64,000 bases of DNA from Blepharisma stoltei (Eukaryota > Ciliophora > Heterotrichea > Heterotrichida > Blepharismidae). This document shows positions 9,838 to 20,174 of the stretch, one piece after another (the first letter of the stretch is position 1; each line of letters begins with the position of its first letter). A program made the translations under genes and the position numbers. The stretch covers positions 372,001 through 436,000 of the forward strand of contig CAJZBQ010000028.1 in the NCBI GenBank assembly GCA_914767885.1, read 5' to 3'. The notes under the pieces were generated by a model, which saw only the letters and a list, made by a program, of their open reading frames with translations, did no database searches and had not been told where the DNA came from.

Positions 9838-12103
9838 ATGACCGAAGTCCGTCACGAATATACAGTCGGTGGGGAGAAAAAGGCTTGCAAAGTATGTGCT
9901 AAACTTTTTCCACAATGCATGCATTGGGTTTCTCTGTGAATAATTGAAGGAATTAATAGTCGTGATATCGAATCCCTAGGCAAAAGAGCCCAATTTATCA
10001 CTGATTTCCCTCCTCATCAAGTTTTCAGCTATATGAAAGATTTAGACCAAGATATAGGAATCGTTGACATCCAGAACACAAAATTTAACTCGTTTTTGCT
10101 TACAACTAAAGGCCAGATCTATTCATGGGGGATTAATAACGTTTACGCTTGTAATCCTTGCGATTCAAGGTTACCGTTTTGTCCTCCTGGACCTATTAGA
10201 GACTTATCACAAGTCACTATTGTTTCTATTTCATGTGGAGAAGAGCACGTACTCGCATTAGAATCTGGCATGTATCTCTGGTCATGAGGAATAAACTCAC
10301 GTGGGCAGCTTGGAAGAAATGCTGAAGAAGAAGCAGGGCCAGCACCTATACAAAATATAAACCAAATTGTAAGAATTGCAGCTGGGCCTTATACATCTTA
10401 TGCTGTACAGTTGAATGGAAATGTGTATGCGTGGGGAGATAATAGAAAAAATGAATTAAGTGAACTTTTTGATAGGGCAGATGAAAATGAAATTGTAAGC
10501 AAGCCTACGGAACTATTGAAAATGCCATGAAAGAGAAATAACTCTACTGTGCAAAGGTCGTATTTTAAGACTGAAAACATCAGAGAGCTTGATATAGCAG
10601 GAGTGAGCAGAGCTGAAATAAAAAGGCGACAAGCTGAAAACGACGATTTAAAAAGAAGAATTGAGTCTCTCAGGAAAAAAGTTGACACTTTAGAAGATGA
10701 AATGTCAGGAGTTGGCAGCAAGCGTATTTCTTCTAAATGAGATACTGATATTCATCTCAAAGAAATCAGAATGCTAACTCCCCCTTCCATGAGCGAGTAA
10801 TAAAATTTGTTGACTCACAAGAGGAGGGTTAATTTTTTATATATAAAATTTTTAATTGTAAATAAAAAATTGTTTTATGCTAGTTTTTAAATTAAAAATT
10901 GTTAAATTCAATCTTTTCACTTGAATAAATATATAAGACAAACCTAATAAATAATCATTATTTTTTAATATTATTCTCTTTATTTATATTAAATATATAT
11001 AAAAACAATATATGAGATTTATATATAAACAACGCTCATGAAGGGTGGAGTTTAGTCAATAATCGTTTTTCCCAATAGTTTTGATCACTCACGGTGAGAA
11101 AGTAAGAGATCGTGCTTCCAAAGCCAACAAAAAAGTCTGAACAAGTATCGAGAAGCTAAAAACAATAATCACAAACTCTGAAAAAGAGATAAAATCCTTA
11201 CAAAAACAAATAGAAAATCTTGATAAGGAAATCATTGAAACTTGAAATCTCACTAAGGAGCACGAAACACTTATTAATAACAAAAAAGCTGACCTAGAAG
11301 GAGCTCTAGAAACGAATCAAAAGGATATGGCAAATAAATATGAAACAGAATTGGTCAATTTGAGAGTCAAGAGAAAAGAATACCATGCTAATGCTACACA
11401 TAAAGAAATAGAAAAATCGAGGTGTGGAGAGACTATAAAAAAGTTGGAAATAGAAATAGAGGCTTCAAAAGAAAAAATAGTAAGAAAAGAAGGAAAAATT
11501 GATAAAAATTTAGAAATTTATAATCAAATGGAAGCAGTGAGAAAAAAAGCAATAGCTGAAGAAACATTCTCACTCAATGAGTCAACATTCCAAAAAGAAA
11601 TTGAACAATTAGTTGTCTATGAAGAAGCCTTAAAAAAATCTGACCCGGACTACATTTCCAAAAAAATAGGAAAATATGCCACCCCTCTCGAAATTCTCAA
11701 AGTCTCTGATTATATTTTAAATGTCTTTGATAAAGAAATTAACGAGCTCTTCAAAGCAAAATTTGGCTCAGCTGAACTTGTAAATCGAGCATTAATGGTA
11801 ATTGCCGATAATGTCCGTCTTAGAAAACAAGTCAATAACTTTTCAAAATTAATTTCTGGACCCATAAATGAGAAAATCGAAAAACAAAAAATGGCAGAAT
11901 TAAAGAAACGAGTCCCTCCTGTGATGTGGAAGCATGTAAAAGATAAAGAAAAGTTCATAAAAGATATTTTTAGAGAAGCAGATTTTAGTGCCAAAAAGTA
12001 TGGATTTGACGACCCATTCACTAAGAGGCTGTATCGATATCAAGAAAAGCAAAAAGAAGCTAAGCCTATCGAAAAACGAGAAAAAAGGTGGAGACTTTGT
12101 TAA
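9838..12103 (+). CDS. RCC1-repeat / coiled-coil protein split by an IES (645 aa)
   Basis: MDS pieces 9838-10776 and 11105-12103 join in frame as RML|RDRASKANKK. The N-terminal ~230 residues carry RCC1 blades (IYSWGINN, LWSWGINSRGQLG, VYAWGDNR). The C-terminal ~400 residues are long coiled coil followed by a compact helical region (DPDYISKKIGKYATPLEIL). Six in-frame TGA codons are read as Trp; one lies in the canonical W-S-W-G-x-N-x-x-G-Q-L-G motif. The role is probably a propeller plus coiled-coil scaffold rather than a Ran exchange factor. ATG 9838 is the first ATG after an upstream stop. Confidence 0.85.
10775..11102 (+). mobile_element. IES in RCC1 gene: diverged BogoMITE (328 bp)
   Basis: TA-bounded. 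The left end is CTCCCCCTTCCATGAGCGA with a degenerate fold-back; the right end is CTCATGAAGGGTGGAG and then GATCACTCACGGTGAGAAAG. The length is not a multiple of three and it contains stops. Excision restores L|R at a codon boundary and joins the propeller to the coiled coil. Confidence 0.88.
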
Positions 12104-12140
12104 AATTAATTCTAAACCATGGGCGGGTATAATAATTTAA

Positions 12141-13658
12141 ATGTTATCTTCAGATATAAGTCCTGAATTAAAATGCTCACTGTCGCTATTGAGCATTTTA
12201 GAAGAAATGCTGTTTTCAATGCCTTTGAAGATTCAATTGGTGCAGAAATATGAACGAATGCGAGAAATTGCATTTTCTAAACTTAATTTGCAAAGTGACA
12301 CAACTCACATTTGGAAACTGCAGCAACAGGCCCATAGTAATGCAGAATCAAAAAACAAAGAAAAAACTGAAGAAAAAAATAATGAAAATATATTTATTGA
12401 GAGACTCAAACAAAGCCACATAATTACGAAAAATTATGCTGCTCTTGTGACGAGATTAGTTCTGCTATTGGAAGCTCACTACTCTAATATAAGTGATTTA
12501 TTAGAAAATTCGAAAGAAAAACGACCCAATTTGATGATTTCAGAGAATGAAATACAAGGGTTTCCTAGGTTCCAGGTAAATGCTGAAATTATAAGCAAAT
12601 GTAGTGAAATTGAATTTTCTGAGTCGACTTATTTGGAGAAAATCCAAAAGTTATTTGATGCTGAAGAGGATAATCTAAAGGATGTCAATGAGCAAATATC
12701 AAGAATAATTCAAGAAAACAAAACAGCTTCGAAAAGATGCCATGAACAAATTCTTAATGAAATTTCTCAAAAAGAGATGGTATATAAAGAATTAGATTTA
12801 ACAAAAAAGAGAATGCAGGATATTGATACTGAATATAAAATCAAAATTGAAGAATTAAAATTAGCTTGGGAGAGATCAGAAATTGAAACCAAAAACTCCT
12901 ATTTTTCAGAAATAAACGAGCTTAAAACCAAACTGAGTATCCAAAATGAAGAAAACTCCAAGCTTACTCAAGAACTTGGAGAAATAAAAAACCGAATAAG
13001 CCTAGAAACTTCAGAGATTCATAAGCTTTATGAAAATAAATTAGAAGACTTAAATAACTCAATTCTACATCAAACAAGCTTCCACAAGCAAAAAATTCAA
13101 GAGCTTGAGCTGTCTTTTCATGGTCGGGAATCCCAACTACTTAACCAGCTTGATAAGCTCCAAACTGAAGACTCTTCAGTTCTCAGAAACCTCAGAGAAA
13201 ACATTGAAAGGCTTCAAGTAAAAGTCCAAGAACTAAGAGACGTCCTAAAAGCTGTATGTGACCGTACAAGCCCCATTTTCGACAAATTCGCAGGCAAAGA
13301 AGATATTGCTGAAGACTTCGCCAGAAGAAAAGAAGAAATTTCTGATTTCGCTGAAAACGATAGTTGGGAGCATTACTCAGAACTTTTGACTGAATTAGAA
13401 TTTATAGGTTACGCATTCAGCAAATTATCCACCGACAATGATTGACTTATCGACAGACTTGACGAATGCAGCAAAGAAAACGAAGATTTGCGACAAATTC
13501 CTCACCATCTTCCTGAAACTCGATCCAGCACTTTTGAAGAAGTCCTAAGCAGCCTATCAGCGAACAAACTTATTCTCCGCGATTTCCAAGAAGCAAGGTC
13601 TAAGCTGATGAACCACTTTACTGATTCCAAAATCCATAATTTATCTGGGATATCTTAA
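12141..13658 (+). CDS. Large coiled-coil protein (505 aa)
   Basis: ATG 12141 to TAA 13656-13658, with one in-frame TGA (13442-13444, Trp) shortly before the C-terminus. The first ~80 residues are globular and leucine-rich. From ~150 to ~420 it is nearly continuous coiled coil rich in Q, E, K and L. The last 70 residues (LRQIPHHLPETRS..., LILRDFQEARSKLMNHF) are helical. The start is 38 bp after the RCC1-coiled-coil stop on the same strand. Likely cytoskeletal or basal-body material by composition; no specific family is recognised. Confidence 0.75.
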
Positions 13659-13693
13659 TCATAATTTTTTAATTCATATTAATTTTTATCATA

Positions 13694-14044
13694 ATGAGCG
13701 ATGAAATCAGACCTGTAGTAGACCTCTCAAAACTATCCTGGGGCTCCATCAAACGATATGAAGCTCTCTTCGGTTTGCGAGCCAAAAAAGAAGAACTTGT
13801 AGATTGCGTAAAAGACCATTTCGCTTTGGCTTGCTACAACATAATCAAATCACAAAAACAAGATGTAGAGCTATACTCACCTACTACGGATCTAACCTGT
13901 GACCTTGAAACTTTTCAAACAGAATTCAAGACTCCTGATGAGGTCATTGAAAGTTTTTTGAAAATTAAGACTGATGATAAGGAAGAACAAGGGACAAGAA
14001 AAAGTACGAGATTTAGGGAAAGACAGGAAAGAGGAAATAATTAA
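13694..14044 (+). CDS. SAP30-like Sin3-binding-domain protein (116 aa)
   Basis: Complete frame ATG to TAA. Residues ~10-55 read LSKLSWGSIKRYEALFGL then KKEELVDCVKDHF. This matches the pattern of the SAP30 C-terminal Sin3-interaction domain (LxxxtLrRYkrhf ... kxqLvexVxxHF). It would therefore be a small subunit of a Sin3/histone deacetylase complex. The C-terminus is charged (KSTRFRERQERGNN). It converges with the PP2A B'' gene, 8 bp apart. The call rests on one motif block. Confidence 0.55.
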   Translation: MSDEIRPVVDLSKLSWGSIKRYEALFGLRAKKEELVDCVKDHFALACYNIIKSQKQDVELYSPTTDLTCDLETFQTEFKTPDEVIESFLKIKTDDKEEQGTRKSTRFRERQERGNN

Positions 14045-14052
14045 TAAGTTAT

Positions 14053-16043
14053 CTAATCTTCTCGATCAGAATCCCACACTTCGTCTAGCACTTCTGATGC
14101 TTCAGCGTTTTCTTCTTCCATAGCTAATCTTACATATTCTGCGTTTGCAAATCGGTCCCAGTCCGTGAAATCAGGGTTTTCGTTGAGTTCATTTTTTATT
14201 TGGAAAGGATCGCGCTGCTCATATGCAATAAATTTGTTTAAATTCACTAACTCCCCCCCCCCCTCCGTGAGCGAACAAAAAAATTTTGTTCGCTCACGGA
14301 GGGGGGTTAAATTTTTTTTTTTAAAAAAAAATTTATATATAAATTTTATAAAAAATATTTTTTTCGAAATTTAAAAAAAATCCTAATTTGCAAAATTGGG
14401 AAGCAAATATTAATTTAATTTGCAAAATTTATGTTTTAAAACGCAATTTGTTTAAAATTAAACAGAATTAGCTCTAGATTTCATTATACTAATTATCACT
14501 TATATATCAAAATTTTTTTCCATTAAAATTTTTTCTATTAAAACAATTTTTGTTCACTCACAGAGGGTGGGTTTTTGGTCAAAAAATGGCGATTTTTCTA
14601 ATGGTTTTGTTCGCTCACGGAGGGGGGGGGGGGGAGTAAGCAATTAAAAAAGACTCCGCTGATACTTTTTTTGGCTATAATTTCGCTCAAAGTAAACTGA
14701 TTTTGGGTTTTAGGATTTATCATATCAGCAAGCTGACACAGGACATCTTGAAAAGGTACCGCTTCTTGTTTAAGATATTCTAGCCTGTGAAGCTGCTCTT
14801 CATAAAAATAATCCATTTCATATGCAGTTATAATTCCATTATCATCTAGATCTACAACTTTAAACCAATATTCCAATGACCTGCTAGTTGATTTATCTTC
14901 TTCAGATATCATAAACCATATAAAATCATCATAAGACATTTTTCCAGCTACATTTGATTTGAATTTTCTTGGGACTTCTTCAAATATTCTATCAATTGCT
15001 TTTCTTGACAGAGTGTGACCTTCATATCTAGAAAAATCTTCTTTATCAATCAAAAAATCATGATCTGTATCCAGCTCCCAAAACCTGCAATATAGCACAT
15101 AAAAATGCTCATAAGAGAAAAAGTCTCTGATTTTATTTATATCTTCTTCAGTGTCTAAATTCAGCAACACTGCCATTAATTTGCTTCTTTTCAGCTCCCT
15201 AAATGTGATTTTCCCTTCATCATTTGTATCTAAACTATAAAAAATCCTTTCCACAACGCATTCTGCATATCTTTCTTGAAACTCTGGGGTAGCTTTCAAA
15301 AATTCAAGCCCAGGGTGAGTTTCCATTAAATAAATCATAAGCGGCTTAAAATCATTCCTTATCAAATATCTCCTTCCAGGTTTACATAGAACATTAAATA
15401 GTCTCTGAACAGGATTTTTCCCTTCGAGTTCAGATTTCCAGTACTTCAAAAACTGGGCTTTTGTCACTATTTCTCTTCCTTCTCCAGCAATATTAGTGAA
15501 TAATGTAGGAAGGACTATCTTGGGAAGCCCACAAAACTCTTTGGTAATGGCTTCAAATTCTTGGATTTTTAAGGAATCTCTGATAAAATACTGATTAATT
15601 AATTTTGTGTCTTTTTCTGACTGTGAGGGATCAGATGGCTTCCCTTGAGGGAAATAAAACTGTGGAATTGATGGCTTTATTTGAGGCTTGACAACTGGGA
15701 CTGGCTCCTGTACTTTTTTTGGCTTGATTTGTGCAAGTCCATCTGCTGGCAATGATTGAGAATGCGAAGTGGGGGGCCTGTCTGCAGCGCCTGGGGATAG
15801 CGGAGGGGTTAAGGAAGCTCTACCTTTAGGAGATGTCACGCTTGGAGATGATGGCGCTGCTCTATTAGGGAAAAGAGGACTTGGCTGATTATTTGCGGAT
15901 GAAGGGTTTTTTGATTCTTCTATTAACTTTTGGATTAGAGAACTAGTTGAAGGAATGCTCAGCCACCTGAAAAAATCTTCTTCTAGCTTTCGAGAAGCAA
16001 GCTCAAAACGAATATTTTCTTTATAATGTGGGAGGACTTCCAT
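14053..16043 (-). CDS. PP2A regulatory subunit B'' (EF-hand), split by a MITE IES (533 aa)
   Basis: MDS pieces 14639-16043 and 14053-14249. The N-terminal ~130 residues are Pro/Ser-rich and low-complexity. The rest is the B'' (PR72/TONNEAU2-type) fold with two EF-hand-like loops, [12 protein letters not shown] and [12 protein letters not shown]. Excising the IES joins FFNCL to [15 protein letters not shown], the almost invariant C-terminal block of the family. It is followed by [17 protein letters not shown]. The protein targets phosphatase 2A and has known microtubule and centrosome roles in relatives. The germline copy lacks the last 64 residues in frame. Confidence 0.92.
14248..14636 (+). 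mobile_element. IES in PP2A B'': young BogoMITE (389 bp)
   Basis: Full-length element nearly identical to 6474-6865: C-run, TCCGTGAGCGAACAAAA fold-back, AT-rich middle, doubled right terminus and G-run, bounded by TAA at both sides. Its removal restores FFNCLVNLNKF, a strong independent test because this block is conserved in the family. Confidence 0.93.
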
Positions 16044-16099
16044 AATTTAAAGTCGATTTCCTTTATTTATTGCCATTTTAGAAGAAACGCGGATTACGA

Positions 16100-16228
16100 A
16101 TGAGATTTTTATTCAAAAGAAGTTTGATTTATGAAGGAGTCTTAGAAAGAAGAGATATTGGCAAAGGAGGATTTTATTTTCAAGATTTTTGAAAAGCATC
16201 TGATGATGATTCTTTAATAATAAAATAA
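16100..16228 (+). CDS. Possible small protein (42 aa)
   Basis: ATG 16100 to TAA 16226-16228 in the gap between two divergent genes. It has one in-frame TGA (Trp) in FYFQDFWKASDDDS. The sequence MRFLFKRSLIYEGVLERRDI looks like a small basic, perhaps mitochondrial, protein. Composition is protein-like and different from the AT-rich flanks. No family is recognised, and an upstream exon cannot be excluded. Confidence 0.35.
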
Positions 16229-16451
16229 TCTTATTAATTTATGATTTTATTTTATAAAGATTTGAATGAAATAGAGGTAACACAAAGATTTTTATTTTTT
16301 GATTTTCTAAATAAATGCTAATTTCAAGTAAAATCTTATTCAGGATTTCAGAACAGAATATACATATTCTATGTTATTTACAATGAAAATAGTATATATA
16401 AAGCGATTTCAAGAATAATTACATTTATTATAATTTATATTGTAATAACAT

Positions 16452-18224
16452 ATGTCTAATACAAAAGGTGAAGAAATAGATCAAGCTCGTAAATTGCAAA
16501 ATGAAAATAATAAAGATATTTCGACCAAAGGTAATAGTAAAAACTCTGCTTCACCAACCAAAACTTCTAGCAGCGACCAAAATACTGAAAACATTAAAAG
16601 GTCTATAGATTTCCTTGCAAAATTGTGTTTTCCTCAGAAAACTGGCGAAGAAATCAATTCTTCAGAAACCTCAATAAATCTACTAGAATCATTAGACGCA
16701 GCTCAACTTCTCACTAAAACTGAAGAAATAACTTCCAACAGTCCAGAAATATTTCTACTAGAAAATGATCAAGAGGAAAATCCTATAGACGAAGAAAATT
16801 ATCCAATAACAGAAGAAGCAGAGTACCAAAACTACAATGTCAATGGCTTAACTCAAGAAGATCCATCTGATCAAAAAGAAGAAGATGGATTTTATTCTTT
16901 TATTTCAATCAGGGATGAAAATTCAATGAGCAATGATGCTCTTGATGTAATAATTTCAAAATCATTAGTTTTCCGTGATGACTCACCTGATTCTGCTGTA
17001 AAGCAGCAACCAAATAGAGTGAAGCATAACAATCATATCAAAAATAATTTGGTCTCTCCTAAATATGCAAATCGAAAACAAAATCCTAAAAACACTCAGG
17101 CAAAAGAAAAAGAAGAAGAACCTCAAGCAACCAAGAATAAAACTGTAAACGCTGCCGAATCCATAGAACAATGTATTAAAATGGCGTTGTGAATCAGCAT
17201 TTTCAACTCCTGCAGCTGAAAGGCTTAACAACACCAAAGACCCAGAAGGCGCTCGATCATATGTATTTTTTCGGTTTTGGCCAAATGGCGGATAGCGACA
17301 TTGGGCTGACACTATCCTTTAGTTTGCATCCAGATTAGGGACTTAGAGTTGTAAAAGGTAAGCCCAGAAGTGTAAGGATTTCTACCAAACAATCACAGAA
17401 TTACTAGTGTGATACTAGGCTTGCATCCTGGGCTTCGAGTTTCAGAATTTACTGAAGGCAGACTACATTGACAAGCGGCATCTTACTTAGTGGAGCAAGT
17501 GCAAACCTTGTCCTAAGGATCAACACTATGCAAGGCTACGAGACAAGTATTCAAGCAGCCAAGCGTTATGAATTAGGAAAAGTAGTTCTAGGATAGGGGG
17601 CTTTTCAATAAGTAATTAATGATAATGCTAATTCTGAATCCATGGGCAATTGGACAGTCCTTATATAATAAAGGCCAGGAATTTTTAACAAACAGAGAAA
17701 GCAAGCTTGAAAAAATTTTCTCTGACACCTATTCCTTTAAGCCCACAATCAACACAAAATCAGCCAAAATCCTTGGTGGAATTCAAAAAGATAAAAATGA
17801 GCTTTACAGCGATAAAATCAAAAGACCCAAGCCTGCCCCTGAAGAAGAGCCCAAAGAAAAAAAGAAGTTAAAACTAAAGGATTTTCTCGACCGAAATTAC
17901 GCAAAGCCCCTAGAGCATGTCAAAGAAAAAAAAGTTGTTGTACCAAAGAAAGAAGAAATAGACGAAGAATGCACATTTAACCCTAAAATTGACGGAAAAT
18001 CAAAAACTATAGGCAGTCATAGGAATCTTTATGAGCTAGCAGCTGAAAAGAAAAATAAATTAGAACTGAAAATGCAGGAAGCAAAGATCCAGAAAGAAAA
18101 AGAAGAGCTGAAAGAGTGCACATTTCAGCCAATAACATATAAAGATATAGCAAAGCCTTCGCCAAAGAGCAAGCTGGTAGCTCACTCGTTTTTTGCAGAT
18201 CCATCTCTGAATACAATTAGTTAA
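16452..18224 (+). CDS. Acidic N-terminus plus TFKP-repeat protein, probably one gene split by an IES (435 aa)
   Basis: MDS pieces 16452-17165 and 17631-18224, joined at TA as AAESI|ILNPWAIGQSLYNKG. The first half is acidic and low-complexity (MSNTKGEEID...). The second half has repeated F-x-P motifs (YSFKPTIN, CTFNPKID, CTFQPITY) embedded in charged helices. Proteins with this repeat type are common in ciliates and often cytoskeletal. Without the IES join, the first frame runs through one or two TGA codons to a TAA, and the second would start inside a conserved helix. Two separate genes remain possible. Confidence 0.5.
17164..17628. mobile_element. Probable IES with retroposon-like insert (family 3)
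   Basis: A GC-richer 465 bp block between the two halves of the gene. It shares the block GACTTAGAGTTG ... AAGCCCAG-AGTGT with the IES inside eRF1 (around 31018), which is independent evidence that it is mobile, germline-limited DNA. Imperfect direct repeats (GAATCCAT at 17159 and 17636) flank it and would both survive excision. The boundaries are ambiguous within a few TA choices. Confidence 0.55.
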
Positions 18225-18255
18225 GCTTAATTAGTTTTTTCTTATGAATGTTTTT

Positions 18256-18583
18256 TACTCACTTCCTGTGAGCGAACAAAAAAATTTTGTTCGAGGGGGG
18301 TTAATTTTTTTTTTAAATATTCATAAATAAATTTTATAGAATTTTTTTTTTAAAATAATTTGTAAAAATTGAGAAGTAAAAATTAATTTAATTTTTTAAA
18401 ATTTATGTTTTAAAATACAAGTCATTTAAAATCAAATAGAATTAGCTCGAGATTTCATTATAATAATCACTTATGTATCAAAATATTTTTTTCATAAAAA
18501 ATTTTTGTTCGCTCACAGAGGGTGGGTTTTGTTAAAAAATAGGATATATCCCAATGGTTTTTTCTCTCACAGAGGATATCCCA
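18256..18583 (+). mobile_element. Diverged BogoMITE between convergent genes
   Basis: The left terminus CTCACTTCCTGTGAGCGAACAAAA with fold-back, the typical middle (AATAGAATTAGCTCGAGATTTCATTATAATAA) and a right repeat GTTCGCTCACAGAGGGTGGG are recognisable. The outermost right end is eroded (CTCTCACAGAGG). It lies between the stop at 18224 and the stop at 18697, so there is no coding test of excision. Confidence 0.75.
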
Positions 18584-18696
18584 TAAATAATAAAAAATTA
18601 ATTAAATTATATAGAATATATAGAGAGAGAATTAGTAGTTTTTATTAGGCTTTAGCGAAATGATTTTTAATGGTCTGCAGCTATATTAATGATTAT

Positions 18697-19044
18697 TTAT
18701 CTAAATTGGCTACTAATTGACAAACTAATGCCACAAACACCACAAGAAATTTCTTCTTTTGTGTTAGGCTTTGATGGAGATTTAATTGCATTTTTCTTTT
18801 TCACCGAACTGGTCTGCAACCCAATTTTATATGCTTTTGTGCTCCCAGAGTCCCATATATTAACAAACCCATTTGTTTTGAAGCTTCCTTTCACATTTTC
18901 TTTATTCCTATAACAAGCAATTAAATAACAGAAAATAGCCAAAATGATCATAAAAATATTGAGCAAAAGAATAAACATATCATAAATGCTGATTTCTATA
19001 CCCCACAATCTGTGTGTTAATTCCCATATTTCGGGTCTCATCAT
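18697..19044 (-). CDS. Small single-span membrane protein (115 aa)
   Basis: Started at the ATG pair 19039-19044 (MMRPEIWELTHRLWG), just outside the neighbouring MITE. A longer frame upstream only translates MITE sequence. One strong hydrophobic segment (MFILLLNIFMIILAIFCYLIACY, positions ~23-45) is followed by a basic, Ser/Thr/Lys-rich tail ending CGVCGISLSISSQFR. The C-x2-C-like tail has no partner cysteines. Family not recognised. Confidence 0.55.
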   Translation of the reverse strand: MMRPEIWELTHRLWGIEISIYDMFILLLNIFMIILAIFCYLIACYRNKENVKGSFKTNGFVNIWDSGSTKAYKIGLQTSSVKKKNAIKSPSKPNTKEEISCGVCGISLSISSQFR

Positions 19045-19064
19045 AATTAGTATTATCAAATTAA

Positions 19065-19359
19065 TAACTTTCCCCGTCCGTGAGCGATATAAAAACCATG
19101 GAAAAATCCCTATTTTTAGGTAAAAGCCCACCTCCGTGAGTGAACAAAAAATTTTTTTATGAAAATAATTTTGATATATAAGTGATAATTATTATAATGA
19201 AATCTCCGAGCTAATTCTGTTTGATTTTAAATGGCTTACATTTTAAAACATAAATTTTGCGAATTAAATTAATTTTTACATTTGGAATTTTTTAAATTTT
19301 AAAGAAAAAAATCTATAATTTATATATAGAGATTTTTTTTAAAAAAAATTACCGGGGAT
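19065..19359 (-). mobile_element. Diverged BogoMITE, reverse orientation
   Basis: Reads as a reversed element: CCCCGTCCGTGAGCGA and CCACCTCCGTGAGTGAACAAAAAA at the low end, then the conserved middle (GATATATAAGTGATAATTATTATAATGAAATC). The fold-back end is truncated to ACCGGGG. TA is present at both borders. It separates two divergent genes, so it may lie in a promoter region and be excised in the soma. Confidence 0.75.
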
Positions 19360-19379
19360 TAAGTAAATTTCTCACGTAT

Positions 19380-20029
19380 ATGATTACAGTAGACTCTATA
19401 ACGTATTGTAATGTAGGAGTGCAAGTCACTGATGGTGACTTTAAGCCTGAAACAGATTACTCGATTGACTTAATCCTCCTTATGCATTTATAAACCAAGA
19501 GAATATTTACAAAAAAGATGCTTGTCGCCATGTTTTTTGAAAATATATATTTATATAATCTAATAAAAATTTAATCTATAGAGGAAGATTAGAAATAAAA
19601 AGACCAACGTTCGATTTATCAGCTATTTTAGTCGAGGATATTGAAGGAGTCGAAGAGGAAACTACGCAGATTTCAAAATTGCAGCAAATGCTATATCATG
19701 CCAGGCATGAACTAGCTGAGCAAGAGAGATTAAATGAGCTGCATCAAATACAAATAAAGTTCCTTAAACAAGAAATCCAAGATTTGAATAAGAAATTTAA
19801 ATTGATCACAAACTTTGAGGGCGAAAACATCTTTTTGAATGCAAATTTATTAAAGGAAACAGCTATTAAACTGATTTCTGGGCTACCCATGCTAAACTCT
19901 GAAGGAGAAGGGTTGATTTCAATATTATTTTCATTGCTAGACTTAAATGACGAGCAATGGGAAAGTATCAACGTGAATAGAAGAAAAACCAAGCAAAAGG
20001 TGGTTCCAGGGTTTTGTTTATTTTCTTAG
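19380..20029 (+). CDS. Coiled-coil protein split by a short IES (182 aa)
   Basis: MDS pieces 19380-19472 and 19574-20029. The first encodes MITVDSITYCNVGVQVTDG...DYSIDL and the second resumes IYRGRLEIKRPTFDLSAIL. A coiled coil follows (ELAEQERLNELHQIQIKFLKQE), then a small helical end (LISILFSLLDLNDEQWESI) that vaguely recalls GRIP-type C-terminal domains. That is not firm. The join uses TA inside TTAATC, present on both sides. The frame ends at TAG. Confidence 0.6.
19471..19571. other. Short IES (101 bp) in coiled-coil gene
   Basis: TA-bounded, AT-rich and without MITE termini. The left copy is GACTTAATCC and the right is ATTTAATCTA. It carries a TAA in the host frame. Removal joins D-L-I-Y without frame change. 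Confidence 0.6.
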
Positions 20030-20174
20030 TGCACATATTAAGACCTAAATCAATTAAATTAATTTTCTCACTCATAGTACTTAAAATAATCACATCATTT
20101 TCCACCCTTCATTTTGCATCAAGATATTTTTTATTAATTATATTTTTAAGTTGCCATATAAGATCATATTTAAA

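Noticed and set aside
14598-14640. C-terminal [13 protein letters not shown] of the PP2A B'' open frame
   Set aside because: Translation of the MITE terminus; the true C-terminus resumes at 14249 after IES removal. The same artefact ([15 protein letters not shown]) occurs at other MITE borders.
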